The position numbers and the translations under genes are program-made. From UBA7887 sp964408735 (GTDB lineage Bacteria > Pseudomonadota > Alphaproteobacteria > UBA7887), in assembly GCA_964408735.1 (NCBI GenBank), contig CAYPAX010000056.1, positions 1 to 29,743 of the forward strand: a stretch of DNA of 29,743 nt, read 5' to 3'. This document shows positions 1-7,356 of the stretch, one piece after another. Each line of letters starts with the position of its first letter. The first letter of the stretch is position 1. The notes beneath the pieces are model-generated. The model did not search any database, had not been told where the DNA came from, and saw only the letters and a list, made by a program, of their open reading frames with translations.

Positions 1-757
1 CGACCACGGCGAAGCCCTTGCCGGCCTCGCCGGCGCGGGCCGCCTCGATGGTCGCGTTGAGCGCCAGCAGATTGGTCTGCCCCGCGATCTGGTTGATCAA
101 ATTTACCACCTCGCCGATCTGCTCGGCGGCAGAGGCCAGGCTCGCCACCTGCTCGTTACAACGGTTGGCCTCGGTCGCAGAGTTGGACGCGACCTCGGTC
201 GATTGGCCGACCTGGCGCGAGATCTCGCCGATCGAGCTCGACAGTTCCTCGGTGGCAGCGGCCACGGTCTGCACGTTTGACGACGCTTCCTCGGCGGCCG
301 TCGCGGCCGATGTCGCCTGCTCGGACGTCGCCTGGGCGATGCTTTGCATCGACGCCGCGGTCGATTGCAGCTGCGTCGAAGCAGATGCCACGGCTTCGAC
401 GATGTCCTTCATGTTACGCTCGAAGTCGTCGGAGACACGCCTGAAATCGCCGATCCGGCCATCGATCGTCGCCGTCGCATCGTTGATGACCCGCGCCGCT
501 GTGAGGAAGCCGCCCTTCATGCCACGCTCTACGATACGTCGGAAATATTGGTTCTTGCGCACATAATCCATCGCCGCGGCGGATTCTCGGACATAGGCAT
601 CGGTGCGGTCGATCAACAGGTTAAGGGCGTTAAGCAACTCGCCCGCTTCGCCCCCTTCGGTGATATTGATGACACGGCTCTCGAAGTCGCCATCGGCAAC
701 GGCCTTGCAAACCTCTAGCGCCTTTCTGAGGGCCGACGCGTTCTCTGCTCTGCTCAT
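1..757 (-). CDS. Methyl-accepting chemotaxis protein, cytosolic HAMP type (C-terminus beyond window)
   Basis: Reading leftwards from an ATG at 757, the frame is open to the window edge for 252 codons, so the C-terminus is missing. Residues 1-90 resemble the HAMP-like input region of soluble alphaproteobacterial chemoreceptors (ALRKALEVCKAVADGDFE, then LLNALNLLIDRTDAYVRE). Residues from about 115 on form the coiled-coil signalling domain and reach the receptor tip motif NLLALNATIEAARAGEAGKG, which binds CheW and CheA. No transmembrane segment is visible, so the protein should be cytoplasmic. A GGGGTGG ribosome site lies just upstream of the start. The PAS protein gene ends about 60 bp upstream on the same strand, so the two probably share a transcript and act together. 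The family assignment is secure; the ligand is not visible and the partnership is inferred. Confidence 0.93.
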   Translation of the reverse strand, partial: MSRAENASALRKALEVCKAVADGDFESRVINITEGGEAGELLNALNLLIDRTDAYVRESAAAMDYVRKNQYFRRIVERGMKGGFLTAARVINDATATIDGRIGDFRRVSDDFERNMKDIVEAVASASTQLQSTAASMQSIAQATSEQATSAATAAEEASSNVQTVAAATEELSSSIGEISRQVGQSTEVASNSATEANRCNEQVASLASAAEQIGEVVNLINQIAGQTNLLALNATIEAARAGEAGKGFAVV

Positions 758-817
758 TTTCCCACCCCTTTTATGCGATTGTTACCGCTGCCGGCAGGCA
801 GCCTGTTCGGCTTCGGC

Positions 818-1345
818 TCAGATGAGGCCGGCAATGAATTCATCATATTCCACCCCCTTCTCCTCGAGCAGGCCGGCGACCATGGCGAATGAAGCTGCCA
901 TGGCTTCCTTGCCATTGACGTGGCGGCTCTCTTCCGCCAGCAGGCTCTGGTAGAGCGGCTTGATGGTGTCGTTGAGGATGGTCTTGTCCGGCACGCGGCG
1001 ATTGGAGTGATAGCCGACAACGCTGCCCATGGCGTCACGGCTTGGCGTGACGTGGGCCAGCACCCAGTAATGGTCGCCGTTCTTGGAGCGATTGATGACG
1101 TAGGCGAAGATCTCGTTGCCGCCCTGAACCGTATCCCACAGCAGCTTGAAAATGCATCGCGGCATGTCCGGATGCCGGATCTTGCTGTGTGGCTCGCCGA
1201 GACATTCCTGCTCGGTATAATCTGCAATTTTTAGAAAGACGTCATTTACATAGGTCATCCGACCTTTGAGGTCGGTCTTGCTGACGATGATTTCGTCGTC
1301 GCCAAAAAAGCGATCAACGCCTGTTACATTGCGATCTACAGCCAT
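818..1345 (-). CDS. Aer-like PAS domain protein
   Basis: This is a 175-residue protein if it starts at the ATG at 1345, which has a GTGGGGG ribosome site close upstream; a GTG at 1357 in the same frame would add four residues. The first 120 residues are a PAS domain of the Aer/aerotaxis kind: IIVSKTDLKGRMTYVNDVF, then HSKIRHPDMP and the strand YWVLAHVTPSRDAMGSVVGY. The C-terminal 55 residues are helical (LNDTIKPLYQSLLAEESRHV) and could mediate contact with a receptor. Aer-type PAS domains bind FAD and report redox state; that is family knowledge, and flavin binding here is not proven. The chemoreceptor gene lies immediately downstream and has no PAS domain of its own, so this may be the sensing half of a two-protein aerotaxis receptor. 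Confidence 0.88.
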   Translation of the reverse strand: MAVDRNVTGVDRFFGDDEIIVSKTDLKGRMTYVNDVFLKIADYTEQECLGEPHSKIRHPDMPRCIFKLLWDTVQGGNEIFAYVINRSKNGDHYWVLAHVTPSRDAMGSVVGYHSNRRVPDKTILNDTIKPLYQSLLAEESRHVNGKEAMAASFAMVAGLLEEKGVEYDEFIAGLI

Positions 1346-1494
1346 GATTGCCCCCACTCGGTTGCTCTCGCGCGAGCGGCAGGTTCTCCGGCCTGTTATA
1401 TACCGTTCGCACCATGGCTGACGATATTGGTCGATTTTCTCCTTTGACCACCGAAAACTTGTGGCTATTCCCCCAACCTGGCCTTAAGTCATTG

Positions 1495-2754
1495 TTATTG
1501 CTGGCTGGACGGTCCCTCGGCGAAGGGATCACGACTGAAGGCGTAGACCGTGGCCGCGCACGTAACGATGGCAGCAAGAAAAAGATAAAGCGCGGTATAG
1601 GCGATGGCCGGCCGGGTCTCGCCGCTGCCGAAAGCGCCGACGATCCAGCCACTGGCCGCCTGGACCAGCCCGACGCCGCCAAAGTTGAAGAGATTGCCCG
1701 CCGTCAGCCCGCGCCCCACCAGATTATCGGGAAACAGCGTGCGGATATGGCTGAGCAGGAGCACCGAGTAGGAGCCCAGTAGACCGGATATCGCCAACAG
1801 CACGACCACGGCGACCGTTCGCTCGGGCGGCAAGAAGGCGAGCGCGAGAAACAACAGCACCGAGCTTGCCGCCCCGAACAGGACCGGGCGCTTGTAACTG
1901 CGCAAGCGCGGCGCCAGCCAGCCATAGCTCAACGAGCCCGCCATGAAGGTCACCGCCATCGCCATCAGCACATCGCCCGCCTGCACCAGGTCGAGGCCGT
2001 GCACATCGGTCAGATAGGGCGCGCCCCAAAGGCCAAGGACGGTTATCAGGGAGGCATAGGCGACCGCATTGAGCGGCAGAATCTTATGCAGCTCGCGGGT
2101 GGTCAGAACCGTGGCCACGCCGCGCAGGCTTTCGCCCAAGCCTTCGCCACGACTATGGCTGATCTCGGCCCCGGGCGGTGCGTCGCGCACCACCAGCCAG
2201 ACCAGGCCCGCCACGGCCACGGTGAGGGCCGCGGAGGCGACGAAAGCGCCGCGCCAGCCAAGCATATCCGCCGCCAGGGCCAACGGTGCCGTGGCGACCA
2301 GGACGCCGAACCCGCCGACCGCCAGGGTGAGGCCGGCCATGGCCGAGAAGCGCTCGCGCGGGAACCATCGCGCATAGACGACCAGCGATCCCATGAGGCC
2401 GGCGGCGCAGCCGACACCCATCAGCGCCCGGCCAAAGGTCAGCACACCGGCATCCGGCGCGGCGGCAAAGACCAGGGCGCCGGCTGCCGCTACTAGCAGC
2501 AAACCCGAATTCACCAGTCGCGGACCGAATCGATCCAAGGCGATACCGACCGGAATTTGGGCCGCGCCGAAGACCAGATAGAAGGTACCGCCAAGGACGC
2601 CCAAGGCTTCCTCTGACAAAGCGAGGGTCGCCATCAGCTCGGGCCCAACCACGCCCACCGAGCTGCGATAGAACTGACTCAAGACAAAAGCCGTGCAAAG
2701 AACGGCAACCACAGCAAAGGCTTGCTGCCGGTTCCGGGCCGTCGCGTCGCTCAC
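1495..2754 (-). CDS. MFS transporter
   Basis: This is a major facilitator superfamily permease of about 419 residues with roughly twelve hydrophobic segments. The frame is open back to 2874, but the upstream part (MPSLARARASL...) reads through an inverted repeat and lacks membrane or family character. A GTG at 2754 or 2760 (VPVSDATARNRQQ) just before the first membrane helix is the more likely start; the ribosome site is weak, so the exact start is uncertain. Family features include the loop after helix 2 (GIALDRFGPRLV, the motif A region) and the pattern ARALMGVGCAAGLMGSLV in helix 4. The substrate cannot be told from sequence. The gene diverges from the TRAP transporter genes, and a perfect palindrome sits at 2796-2810 between them. 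It may be an exporter or an organic acid carrier. Confidence 0.88.
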   Translation of the reverse strand: MSDATARNRQQAFAVVAVLCTAFVLSQFYRSSVGVVGPELMATLALSEEALGVLGGTFYLVFGAAQIPVGIALDRFGPRLVNSGLLLVAAAGALVFAAAPDAGVLTFGRALMGVGCAAGLMGSLVVYARWFPRERFSAMAGLTLAVGGFGVLVATAPLALAADMLGWRGAFVASAALTVAVAGLVWLVVRDAPPGAEISHSRGEGLGESLRGVATVLTTRELHKILPLNAVAYASLITVLGLWGAPYLTDVHGLDLVQAGDVLMAMAVTFMAGSLSYGWLAPRLRSYKRPVLFGAASSVLLFLALAFLPPERTVAVVVLLAISGLLGSYSVLLLSHIRTLFPDNLVGRGLTAGNLFNFGGVGLVQAASGWIVGAFGSGETRPAIAYTALYLFLAAIVTCAATVYAFSRDPFAEGPSSQQ

Positions 2755-2795
2755 AGGCACAGTCCGCTCGAAGCGGGCATCAACGTCATCTCGCA

Positions 2796-2810
2796 CCTCA
2801 TAAAATGAGG
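2796..2810. promoter_or_regulatory. Candidate operator palindrome upstream of the MFS gene
   Basis: CCTCAT-AAA-ATGAGG is a perfect 15-base palindrome with 6-base arms. On the minus strand it lies just downstream of a TATAGA -10-like hexamer at about 2818-2823, a typical position for a repressor site. The regulator is not identified. Confidence 0.4.
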
Positions 2811-2823
2811 CAGCTGTTCTATA

Positions 2824-2874
2824 GTGCCGAGCCCGGCACGGCAACGAAGCGCGAGCTCTGGCGAGGCTCGGCAC
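2824..2874. repeat. 10-base inverted repeat between the divergent transporters
   Basis: GTGCCGAGCC at 2824-2833 is the exact reverse complement of GGCTCGGCAC at 2865-2874. The left arm also forms a shorter hairpin with CGGCAC at 2834-2839. It could be a regulatory hairpin or a repeat relic. It overlaps the unlikely long N-terminal extension of the MFS frame, which supports a non-coding reading here. Nothing else clear is seen between 2761 and 3038 apart from the palindrome and the candidate promoter. Confidence 0.45.
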
Positions 2875-2892
2875 AATCGTTCGTTTTTCTTG

Positions 2893-2921
2893 TTGTCATG
2901 TTGCCAACACCTTGGTTTGAT
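2893..2921 (+). promoter_or_regulatory. Candidate sigma-70-type promoter for dctQ-dctM
   Basis: TTGTCA at 2893-2898 (five of six matches to the consensus -35) is followed after exactly 17 bases by TTTGAT at 2916-2921 (four of six to the -10). It would give a leader of about 110 bases before the dctQ start. Confidence 0.4.
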
Positions 2922-3038
2922 GCGCCGCCTTTCGAATGGGGTTGGCGAAAAGCTTTTCCCGAGCCAGATCCAAACGTCACGGTCACTACCGCAGCCGGCA
3001 CCCCCGGTCCGGTCACGTCACACGACCGAGGAGGATTC

Positions 3039-3782
3039 ATGCACTTCCTGATGCGTTTGAGCCTGGCGCTCGACCGGTTCAACACGGCTATCGGCAAGCT
3101 TGCCGCTTGGCTGCTGATCCCCCTGGTCGGGGTGATCATGGTCGATGTGATCAACCGCAAGCTTCACCTGCTGACTACCCTGGCGGAATCGCTCAAGTCT
3201 AGCGGCAACGTCGCGGCGGGCGAATTCGTCGAGTCCTATCTCACCTCGACCAAGTTCCAGGATCTCGAGTGGCATCTCCATGCCGCGCTGTTCCTGCTGT
3301 GCCTCGGCTTCGCCTATGTGCGCAACGCGCATGTCCGCATCGAGCTGGTGCGCGAGCGCTTTTCGCCCGAGGTCAAGGCCTGGCTGGAGCTGGTCGGCAG
3401 CGTCGTCTTCCTGCTGCCCTACGCGGTGATCGTGCTCTACTTTTCCTACGAGTTCGCCCAGCGCTCGTATGACATGAACGAGGTCTCGGCCTCGCTGACC
3501 GGCCTCAGCCACCGCTGGATCATCAAATCCTTCGTGCCCATCGGCATGGTGCTGCTCTTGCTGGCCGGCGCCAGCGTGACCATTCGCAACGCCCTGTTCC
3601 TGTTCGGGCCGGACAATATGAAGGAACAGATACGCGCCATCACGCCAGAGCTGCATGTGGCCGCCGAGGAGCTGCGCGCCATGGCCGAACACGAGCTCGA
3701 AGAAATCACGCATGCGGAGCATGAGAGCGACCTCCAACCGCCAATAGACTCGTCGGATAGCTCCGGGGAGGAGCGGACATGA
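3039..3782 (+). CDS. dctQ: TRAP transporter small permease DctQ
   Basis: This 247-residue membrane protein starts at the ATG at 3039, preceded by a strong GAGGAGG ribosome site six bases upstream; the frame is open further upstream but that part has no family character. It has four hydrophobic segments and the DctQ hallmark EWHLHAALFLLCLGFAYVRN followed by HVRIELVRERFS at about residues 80-115. The roughly 45-residue segment between helices 1 and 2 and the acidic C-terminal tail (AEHELEEITHAEHESD) are longer than in minimal DctQ proteins and fit the larger mannitol/chloroaromatic-type subgroup. It pairs with the large permease to form a sodium-driven importer that accepts substrate from a periplasmic binding protein. 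It overlaps dctM by four bases (ATGA), so the two are translationally coupled. Confidence 0.92.
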   Translation: MHFLMRLSLALDRFNTAIGKLAAWLLIPLVGVIMVDVINRKLHLLTTLAESLKSSGNVAAGEFVESYLTSTKFQDLEWHLHAALFLLCLGFAYVRNAHVRIELVRERFSPEVKAWLELVGSVVFLLPYAVIVLYFSYEFAQRSYDMNEVSASLTGLSHRWIIKSFVPIGMVLLLLAGASVTIRNALFLFGPDNMKEQIRAITPELHVAAEELRAMAEHELEEITHAEHESDLQPPIDSSDSSGEERT

Positions 3783-5158
3783 CCTTCGTCGATTTCCTGC
3801 CGCTCATAATGTTCGGCACCCTGGCTGTCCTGCTCTTCAGCGGTTATCCCGTCGCCTGGGTGCTTGGCGGGCTCGGCGTCACTTTTGGCGCCATCGGCAT
3901 GTATTTCGGTGTTTTCTCGTTCATCGAGTACTTCAACATCGTCTCGCGTTTGTGGGGCACGGCGGCCGAAAGCCTGATCCTCGTTGCCGTGCCGATGTTC
4001 ATCTTCATGGGCACCATGCTCGAGCGATCGGGCGTCGCCAACGACCTGCTGCATTGCCTGCAGGTACTGCTCAGGCGCACGCCGGGCGGCCTGGCGCTTT
4101 CGGTGACCATCATGGGCACGATCATGGCGGCAACCACCGGCATCATCGGCGCCTCGGTGGTGATGATGACCCTGCTGGCGCTGCCGGTCATGCTCGACCG
4201 CGGCTATAATGTGCCGCTGGCCACGGGCACCATCGCCGCCTCCGGCACCCTCGGCATCCTGATCCCGCCCAGCATCATGCTGGTGATCATGGCCGACTTG
4301 CTGTCGATATCGGTCGGCACCCTGTTCCTGGCCGCGGTCCTGCCTGGCCTGACCCTGGCCGGCCTCTATCTCATCTATATCTACACCCGCACCAGCATCA
4401 ATCCCTCCCTGGCGCCGCCCCTGCCCGACGACATCGGACCGGCGAACCGCGCCGCCCTGTGGGCCATGGTGCTGCGCAGTTTCGTGCCGCCGATCCTGCT
4501 CATCGTCTTCGTGCTGGGCTCGATCTTCGCCGGCTGGGCGACACCGACCGAGGCCGCGGGCGTGGGCGCGCTTGGCGCCATCCTGCTGGCGATCGCCAAT
4601 CGCAAGCTCAACTTCCGTGTGCTCAAGGACGTCTCGGAGCGCTCGGCGCTGACCATCGGCATGATCTTCGGCATCTTCATCGGCGCCACCGCCTTCTCCT
4701 ACGTCTACCGCTCGCTCGGCGGCGACGACCTTGTGCACCATTACGTCACCCAGGCCGCCTTGAGCTCCTGGGGCCTGCTGATCATGATGATGGTGCTGGT
4801 CTTCCTGCTCGGCTTCTTCTTCGACTGGATCGAGATCACGCTCATCGTGCTGCCGCTGTTCGCGCCCATCATGCGCACCATGGACTTCGGCGCCCACATC
4901 CCCGAAGCGACGACGATCATCCCTTGGATCGCCATTCTGCTGGCGGTGAACCTGCAAACATCGTTCTTGACGCCACCCTTCGGATTCGCCCTCTTCTATA
5001 TGAAGGGGGTGGCGCCCGAAGGCGTTAAGATCCAGCAGATCTACGTCGGCATCATCCCCTTCGTCTTCCTCCAGGTGATCGGCCTGTTGGCGGTCATCGG
5101 CTTCCCCGAGCTAGCCCTCTGGCTGCCCGAGTCGATGCTCGAAGGGGGCGGCGACTAG
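3779..5158 (+). CDS. dctM: TRAP transporter large permease DctM
   Basis: This 459-residue, strongly hydrophobic protein is the catalytic channel subunit of a tripartite ATP-independent periplasmic transporter. Family segments visible include TTGIIGASVVMMTLLALPVM and GTLGILIPPSIMLVIMADLL in the first half, and FFFDWIEITLIVLPLFAPIM with QTSFLTPPFGFALFYMKG in the second. The last two are typical of the mannitol/chloroaromatic-compound subgroup. It starts at the ATG inside the dctQ stop. No DctP or TAXI-type binding protein lies on either side, so the solute receptor must be encoded elsewhere or be shared. The substrate, probably an organic acid anion, is unknown. Its stop codon overlaps the stop of the convergent downstream gene within CTAG. 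Confidence 0.95.
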   Translation: MTFVDFLPLIMFGTLAVLLFSGYPVAWVLGGLGVTFGAIGMYFGVFSFIEYFNIVSRLWGTAAESLILVAVPMFIFMGTMLERSGVANDLLHCLQVLLRRTPGGLALSVTIMGTIMAATTGIIGASVVMMTLLALPVMLDRGYNVPLATGTIAASGTLGILIPPSIMLVIMADLLSISVGTLFLAAVLPGLTLAGLYLIYIYTRTSINPSLAPPLPDDIGPANRAALWAMVLRSFVPPILLIVFVLGSIFAGWATPTEAAGVGALGAILLAIANRKLNFRVLKDVSERSALTIGMIFGIFIGATAFSYVYRSLGGDDLVHHYVTQAALSSWGLLIMMMVLVFLLGFFFDWIEITLIVLPLFAPIMRTMDFGAHIPEATTIIPWIAILLAVNLQTSFLTPPFGFALFYMKGVAPEGVKIQQIYVGIIPFVFLQVIGLLAVIGFPELALWLPESMLEGGGD

Positions 5159-5922
5159 TCCGCGGCTGCCTCGCGCACGAGCTTGATCTGGTTCTCGACC
5201 GAGATGTCGATCACCGAGGTAACCTCGAGGCCGTGATCCTCGTAGACCGGCTTTTCCGCTTCCGGTTTGCCCAGCTGCCATAGCCGTACCGATTCGTCGC
5301 GCTCGGTCTGCAACCAGGCCATTTGCGGCTGAAACAGGCAGACCATGGCGCCTACCCAGCGGTTGGTCGGCCATGACGGCACGGCGTGGGTAATCTCGAA
5401 GAGGTCGAGCAGGGCAATCGCATCTTTCGCGTTGTACCAGGTTTCCCCGGTGACCCAGCGGTTGACCGTGAACAGGCGAATCGGCCGGCCCTTCGGGTCC
5501 ATGGAAATTCCCCCCAGGTGGGCCAGCGCGTCCTTGCCCAGCGGCCTTTGCACCGTCGACGGCAGGGCCGCCGGCTTCATACCCTTGGGCATGCCTTTTT
5601 GGCGTACGAAAAGGTGGAAATGCCCATGCTCGCCGGTGCGCAGGTTGGAGGGGTGGGCGTGGTAGTAATATTGCGAATGGGTGCCCCTGTCGTAAATATC
5701 GCCCTTGGGGTAGTGATCCCATTCGGTGAAAGTTCCCTGCCCGCGCAGAACCTCGGCAACCAGATTGCTATCGCCGGCCTCGACCGCTGCGGTGCATTCC
5801 TCGACAACTTCGGCCGCGGCCAGCATTGCCGCCGCACGCTCCTTCGGTATCGACCAGAGCGGCCGCCTGTCCGGCCATCCCTCGCGTCGTGTCAGACTTT
5901 CCTTGAGCGCATCGATATCCAT
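5155..5922 (-). CDS. Conserved hypothetical protein with histidine-rich HxH motifs
   Basis: This 255-residue protein has no signal peptide or membrane segment and I cannot give it an enzymatic name. It resembles proteobacterial hypothetical proteins of the kind grouped as DUF6969, an assignment from memory and uncertain. The striking part is at residues 82-105, HSQYYYHAHPSN then GEHGHFHLF, where H88, H90, H99, H101 and H103 could form a metal site. It lies 51 bases downstream of the FGE-like gene on the same strand and has its own GGGAG ribosome site, so the two are probably one operon. Its stop overlaps that of dctM in the opposite direction. The function is open; a metal-binding or cupin-like role is only a guess. 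Confidence 0.75.
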   Translation of the reverse strand: MDIDALKESLTRREGWPDRRPLWSIPKERAAAMLAAAEVVEECTAAVEAGDSNLVAEVLRGQGTFTEWDHYPKGDIYDRGTHSQYYYHAHPSNLRTGEHGHFHLFVRQKGMPKGMKPAALPSTVQRPLGKDALAHLGGISMDPKGRPIRLFTVNRWVTGETWYNAKDAIALLDLFEITHAVPSWPTNRWVGAMVCLFQPQMAWLQTERDESVRLWQLGKPEAEKPVYEDHGLEVTSVIDISVENQIKLVREAAAD

Positions 5923-5973
5923 GCTCGCTTCTCCCGTGCTTGCGCCTCTAGAAAGCCTCCGCCTCCCCTCGCA

Positions 5974-6825
5974 TCAGGGCTCCCGCACCAACCGAAATCC
6001 GATCAGGATATGCTTCAGCCCGGCTGGGCGGGAATGTCGCGCGGCGGCCCGGCAGATGCCGCAGCCCTTGTCGTCCCACGATCCCCCTTTGACTAGATAC
6101 CGCCCCGGCCGCGTCTCTGCAAATGTCCACTCGAAGACCTGCCCCGCCATATCGAAAACGCCATAGGGGCTGACGCCAGTGGTGTAGCTGCCCACCGGCA
6201 GCGTGCCGAACGGCCCGGCATCGTGGCTGTTGAGGCGCTCGGGCTCGAAATCGTTGCCCCAGGGAAAGCGCCTGCCATCCGTGCCGCGTGCCGCTTTCTC
6301 CCATTGCAGCTCGCTGGGCAGCGTCCACGACAGCCCGGTCGCTTCGCTCAGCCAACCCGCATAGGCGAGCGCATCGGCGTGACTGACCAGCACCACCGGA
6401 TGCGCCTCGCGGCCCGCAGGCGGCGCACCGTCCTGCCACTGGTACGGCAGGGTGCGCGCAAAGGGGTGGATCAAGCCATAGTCGTCCCAAACCTCATGCT
6501 CTACCTGAGGAGCATCACGCCATGTTTGTTCAATAAATTCAGAATATTGGCGATTGGTTATAAGATTTCTTGTTATAAAATATCCTTCGAGCGAAAGGCG
6601 GCCCCGCGCACGCTCGCCGTCATACCATCCGCGCTCGCGGGTGACGCTGTGGCCATAGCCCGCTTCGTCGAGGCGGTAGGCGGCCTCGCGTTCCGCGGCA
6701 TCGGAGCCGGCGATAAAGCTGCCCGCCGGAATCCACACAACGGCCGGAACATTCTTCGGCTCGGCCGCTGCGCTAGCCGCCAGCCACAGCGAACCGGCCG
6801 ATATCCAGCATGCAAAACGCGTCAT
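5974..6825 (-). CDS. Secreted formylglycine-generating-enzyme-like (SUMF1 fold) protein
   Basis: This 283-residue protein has a signal peptide (residues 1-21, cut near ASAAAEP) followed by a complete FGE-sulfatase domain. Visible landmarks are FVWIPAGSF-type opening VVWIPAGSFIAGSD, ITNRQYSEFI, LPSELQWEKAARGTDGRRFP, PYGVFDMAGQVFEWT and KGGSWDDKGCGICRAAAR near the end. In true formylglycine-generating enzymes the GGS motif is followed after two residues by the first catalytic cysteine. Here that position is Asp, with cysteines only at 255 and 258, so sulfatase-activating oxidation is doubtful. The fold is also used as a binding or structural module in many exported proteins. No sulfatase gene is in the window. 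A roughly 70-base AT-rich stretch (6522-6590) encodes residues about 79-102. Confidence 0.87.
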   Translation of the reverse strand: MTRFACWISAGSLWLAASAAAEPKNVPAVVWIPAGSFIAGSDAAEREAAYRLDEAGYGHSVTRERGWYDGERARGRLSLEGYFITRNLITNRQYSEFIEQTWRDAPQVEHEVWDDYGLIHPFARTLPYQWQDGAPPAGREAHPVVLVSHADALAYAGWLSEATGLSWTLPSELQWEKAARGTDGRRFPWGNDFEPERLNSHDAGPFGTLPVGSYTTGVSPYGVFDMAGQVFEWTFAETRPGRYLVKGGSWDDKGCGICRAAARHSRPAGLKHILIGFRLVREP

Positions 6826-6970
6826 AAGGCGATGATATCCCTCGGCCCCCGCCAGCGTGGCAACCGCTGACAGAAACGTGAACGCTGTTGACTTGGCGCA
6901 AGCGCCGGCTCGGGTTCAAATCCGAGTTGGGAAATTTACGCACCTACACTGTGGAATGAGAGGGAACGCC

Positions 6971-7165
6971 ATGAAATCGACCCGCAAACGTCTGATGTCC
7001 ACCACCGTACTGCCGCTTGCCGTCGCCGCTGCCATCGGCGCCGCGTCGCCGGGCTTCGCCGGCTGTTGCGCCGCCTGTGGCGCTTGCAAGCCCTGCGCCG
7101 CCGCCTGCAGCGCCTGCGCCCCCTGTGGCGGCTGCAATCCCTGCAATCCCTGCAGCGCCCACTAA
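6971..7165 (+). CDS. Small secreted cysteine-rich protein
   Basis: This 64-residue protein starts at the ATG at 6971 (GAGAGGGA ribosome site). It has a basic N-terminus (MKSTRKRLM), a hydrophobic signal sequence and a cut site near PGFAG. The mature peptide of about 35 residues is almost entirely Cys, Ala, Gly, Pro and Asn, with spaced cysteine pairs such as GCCAACGACKPC and CGGCNPCNPC. It contains 11-12 cysteines, which suggests metal binding or disulfide clustering outside the cytoplasm. Similar exported Cys-rich mini-proteins occur beside cytochrome and metal-handling genes in proteobacteria. The next gene is a periplasmic cytochrome c, but a terminator separates them. No named family is recognised with confidence. 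Confidence 0.75.
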   Translation: MKSTRKRLMSTTVLPLAVAAAIGAASPGFAGCCAACGACKPCAAACSACAPCGGCNPCNPCSAH

Positions 7166-7183
7166 GGCTTAGCCGGAACAGGA

Positions 7184-7223
7184 GCCGCCCTGCCGGGACA
7201 CCGGCGGGGCGGTTTCGCGTTTT
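7184..7223 (+). terminator. Rho-independent terminator after the Cys-rich gene
   Basis: A 13-pair stem (7184-7196 with 7201-7213, two G-T wobbles) closes a GACA loop and is followed by TTCGCGTTTT. It begins 18 bases after the stop codon. Confidence 0.8.
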
Positions 7224-7356
7224 GACCTAGGAAACGACCGCTTGCTGTTGAACCCGCCGGGCAGCCACCTTATGTTACTTACGCGCCGCCAAAGTTCCCC
7301 GGAATGCGCGTGCGCAGGCCGATTATTGGGAAACTCTACGGAAGGACTACAGTCGC

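Noticed and set aside
754..1227. Possible frameshifted fusion of the PAS protein with the chemoreceptor
   Set aside because: The PAS protein ends normally at 818, and the alternative frame ends at 754 overlapping the receptor start. The receptor has its own good ribosome site, so these are two genes.
2755..2874. Longer N-terminus of the MFS transporter from the start at 2874
   Set aside because: The extension reads through inverted repeats, lacks hydrophobic or family character and has no good ribosome site; a GTG near 2754-2760 fits better.
3446..4957. Long minus-strand frame across dctQ and dctM
   Set aside because: Its predicted protein is Gln, His, Asp and Arg-rich, as expected from reading hydrophobic codons backwards; the plus strand encodes obvious TRAP permeases.
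6894..6935. tRNA 3' half: a T-arm-like GGGTTCAAATCC hairpin before the Cys-rich gene
   Set aside because: The stem CTCGG/CCGAG closes an eight-base loop instead of seven, and no acceptor, D or anticodon arm can be built around it. It is probably a chance hairpin in the promoter region.
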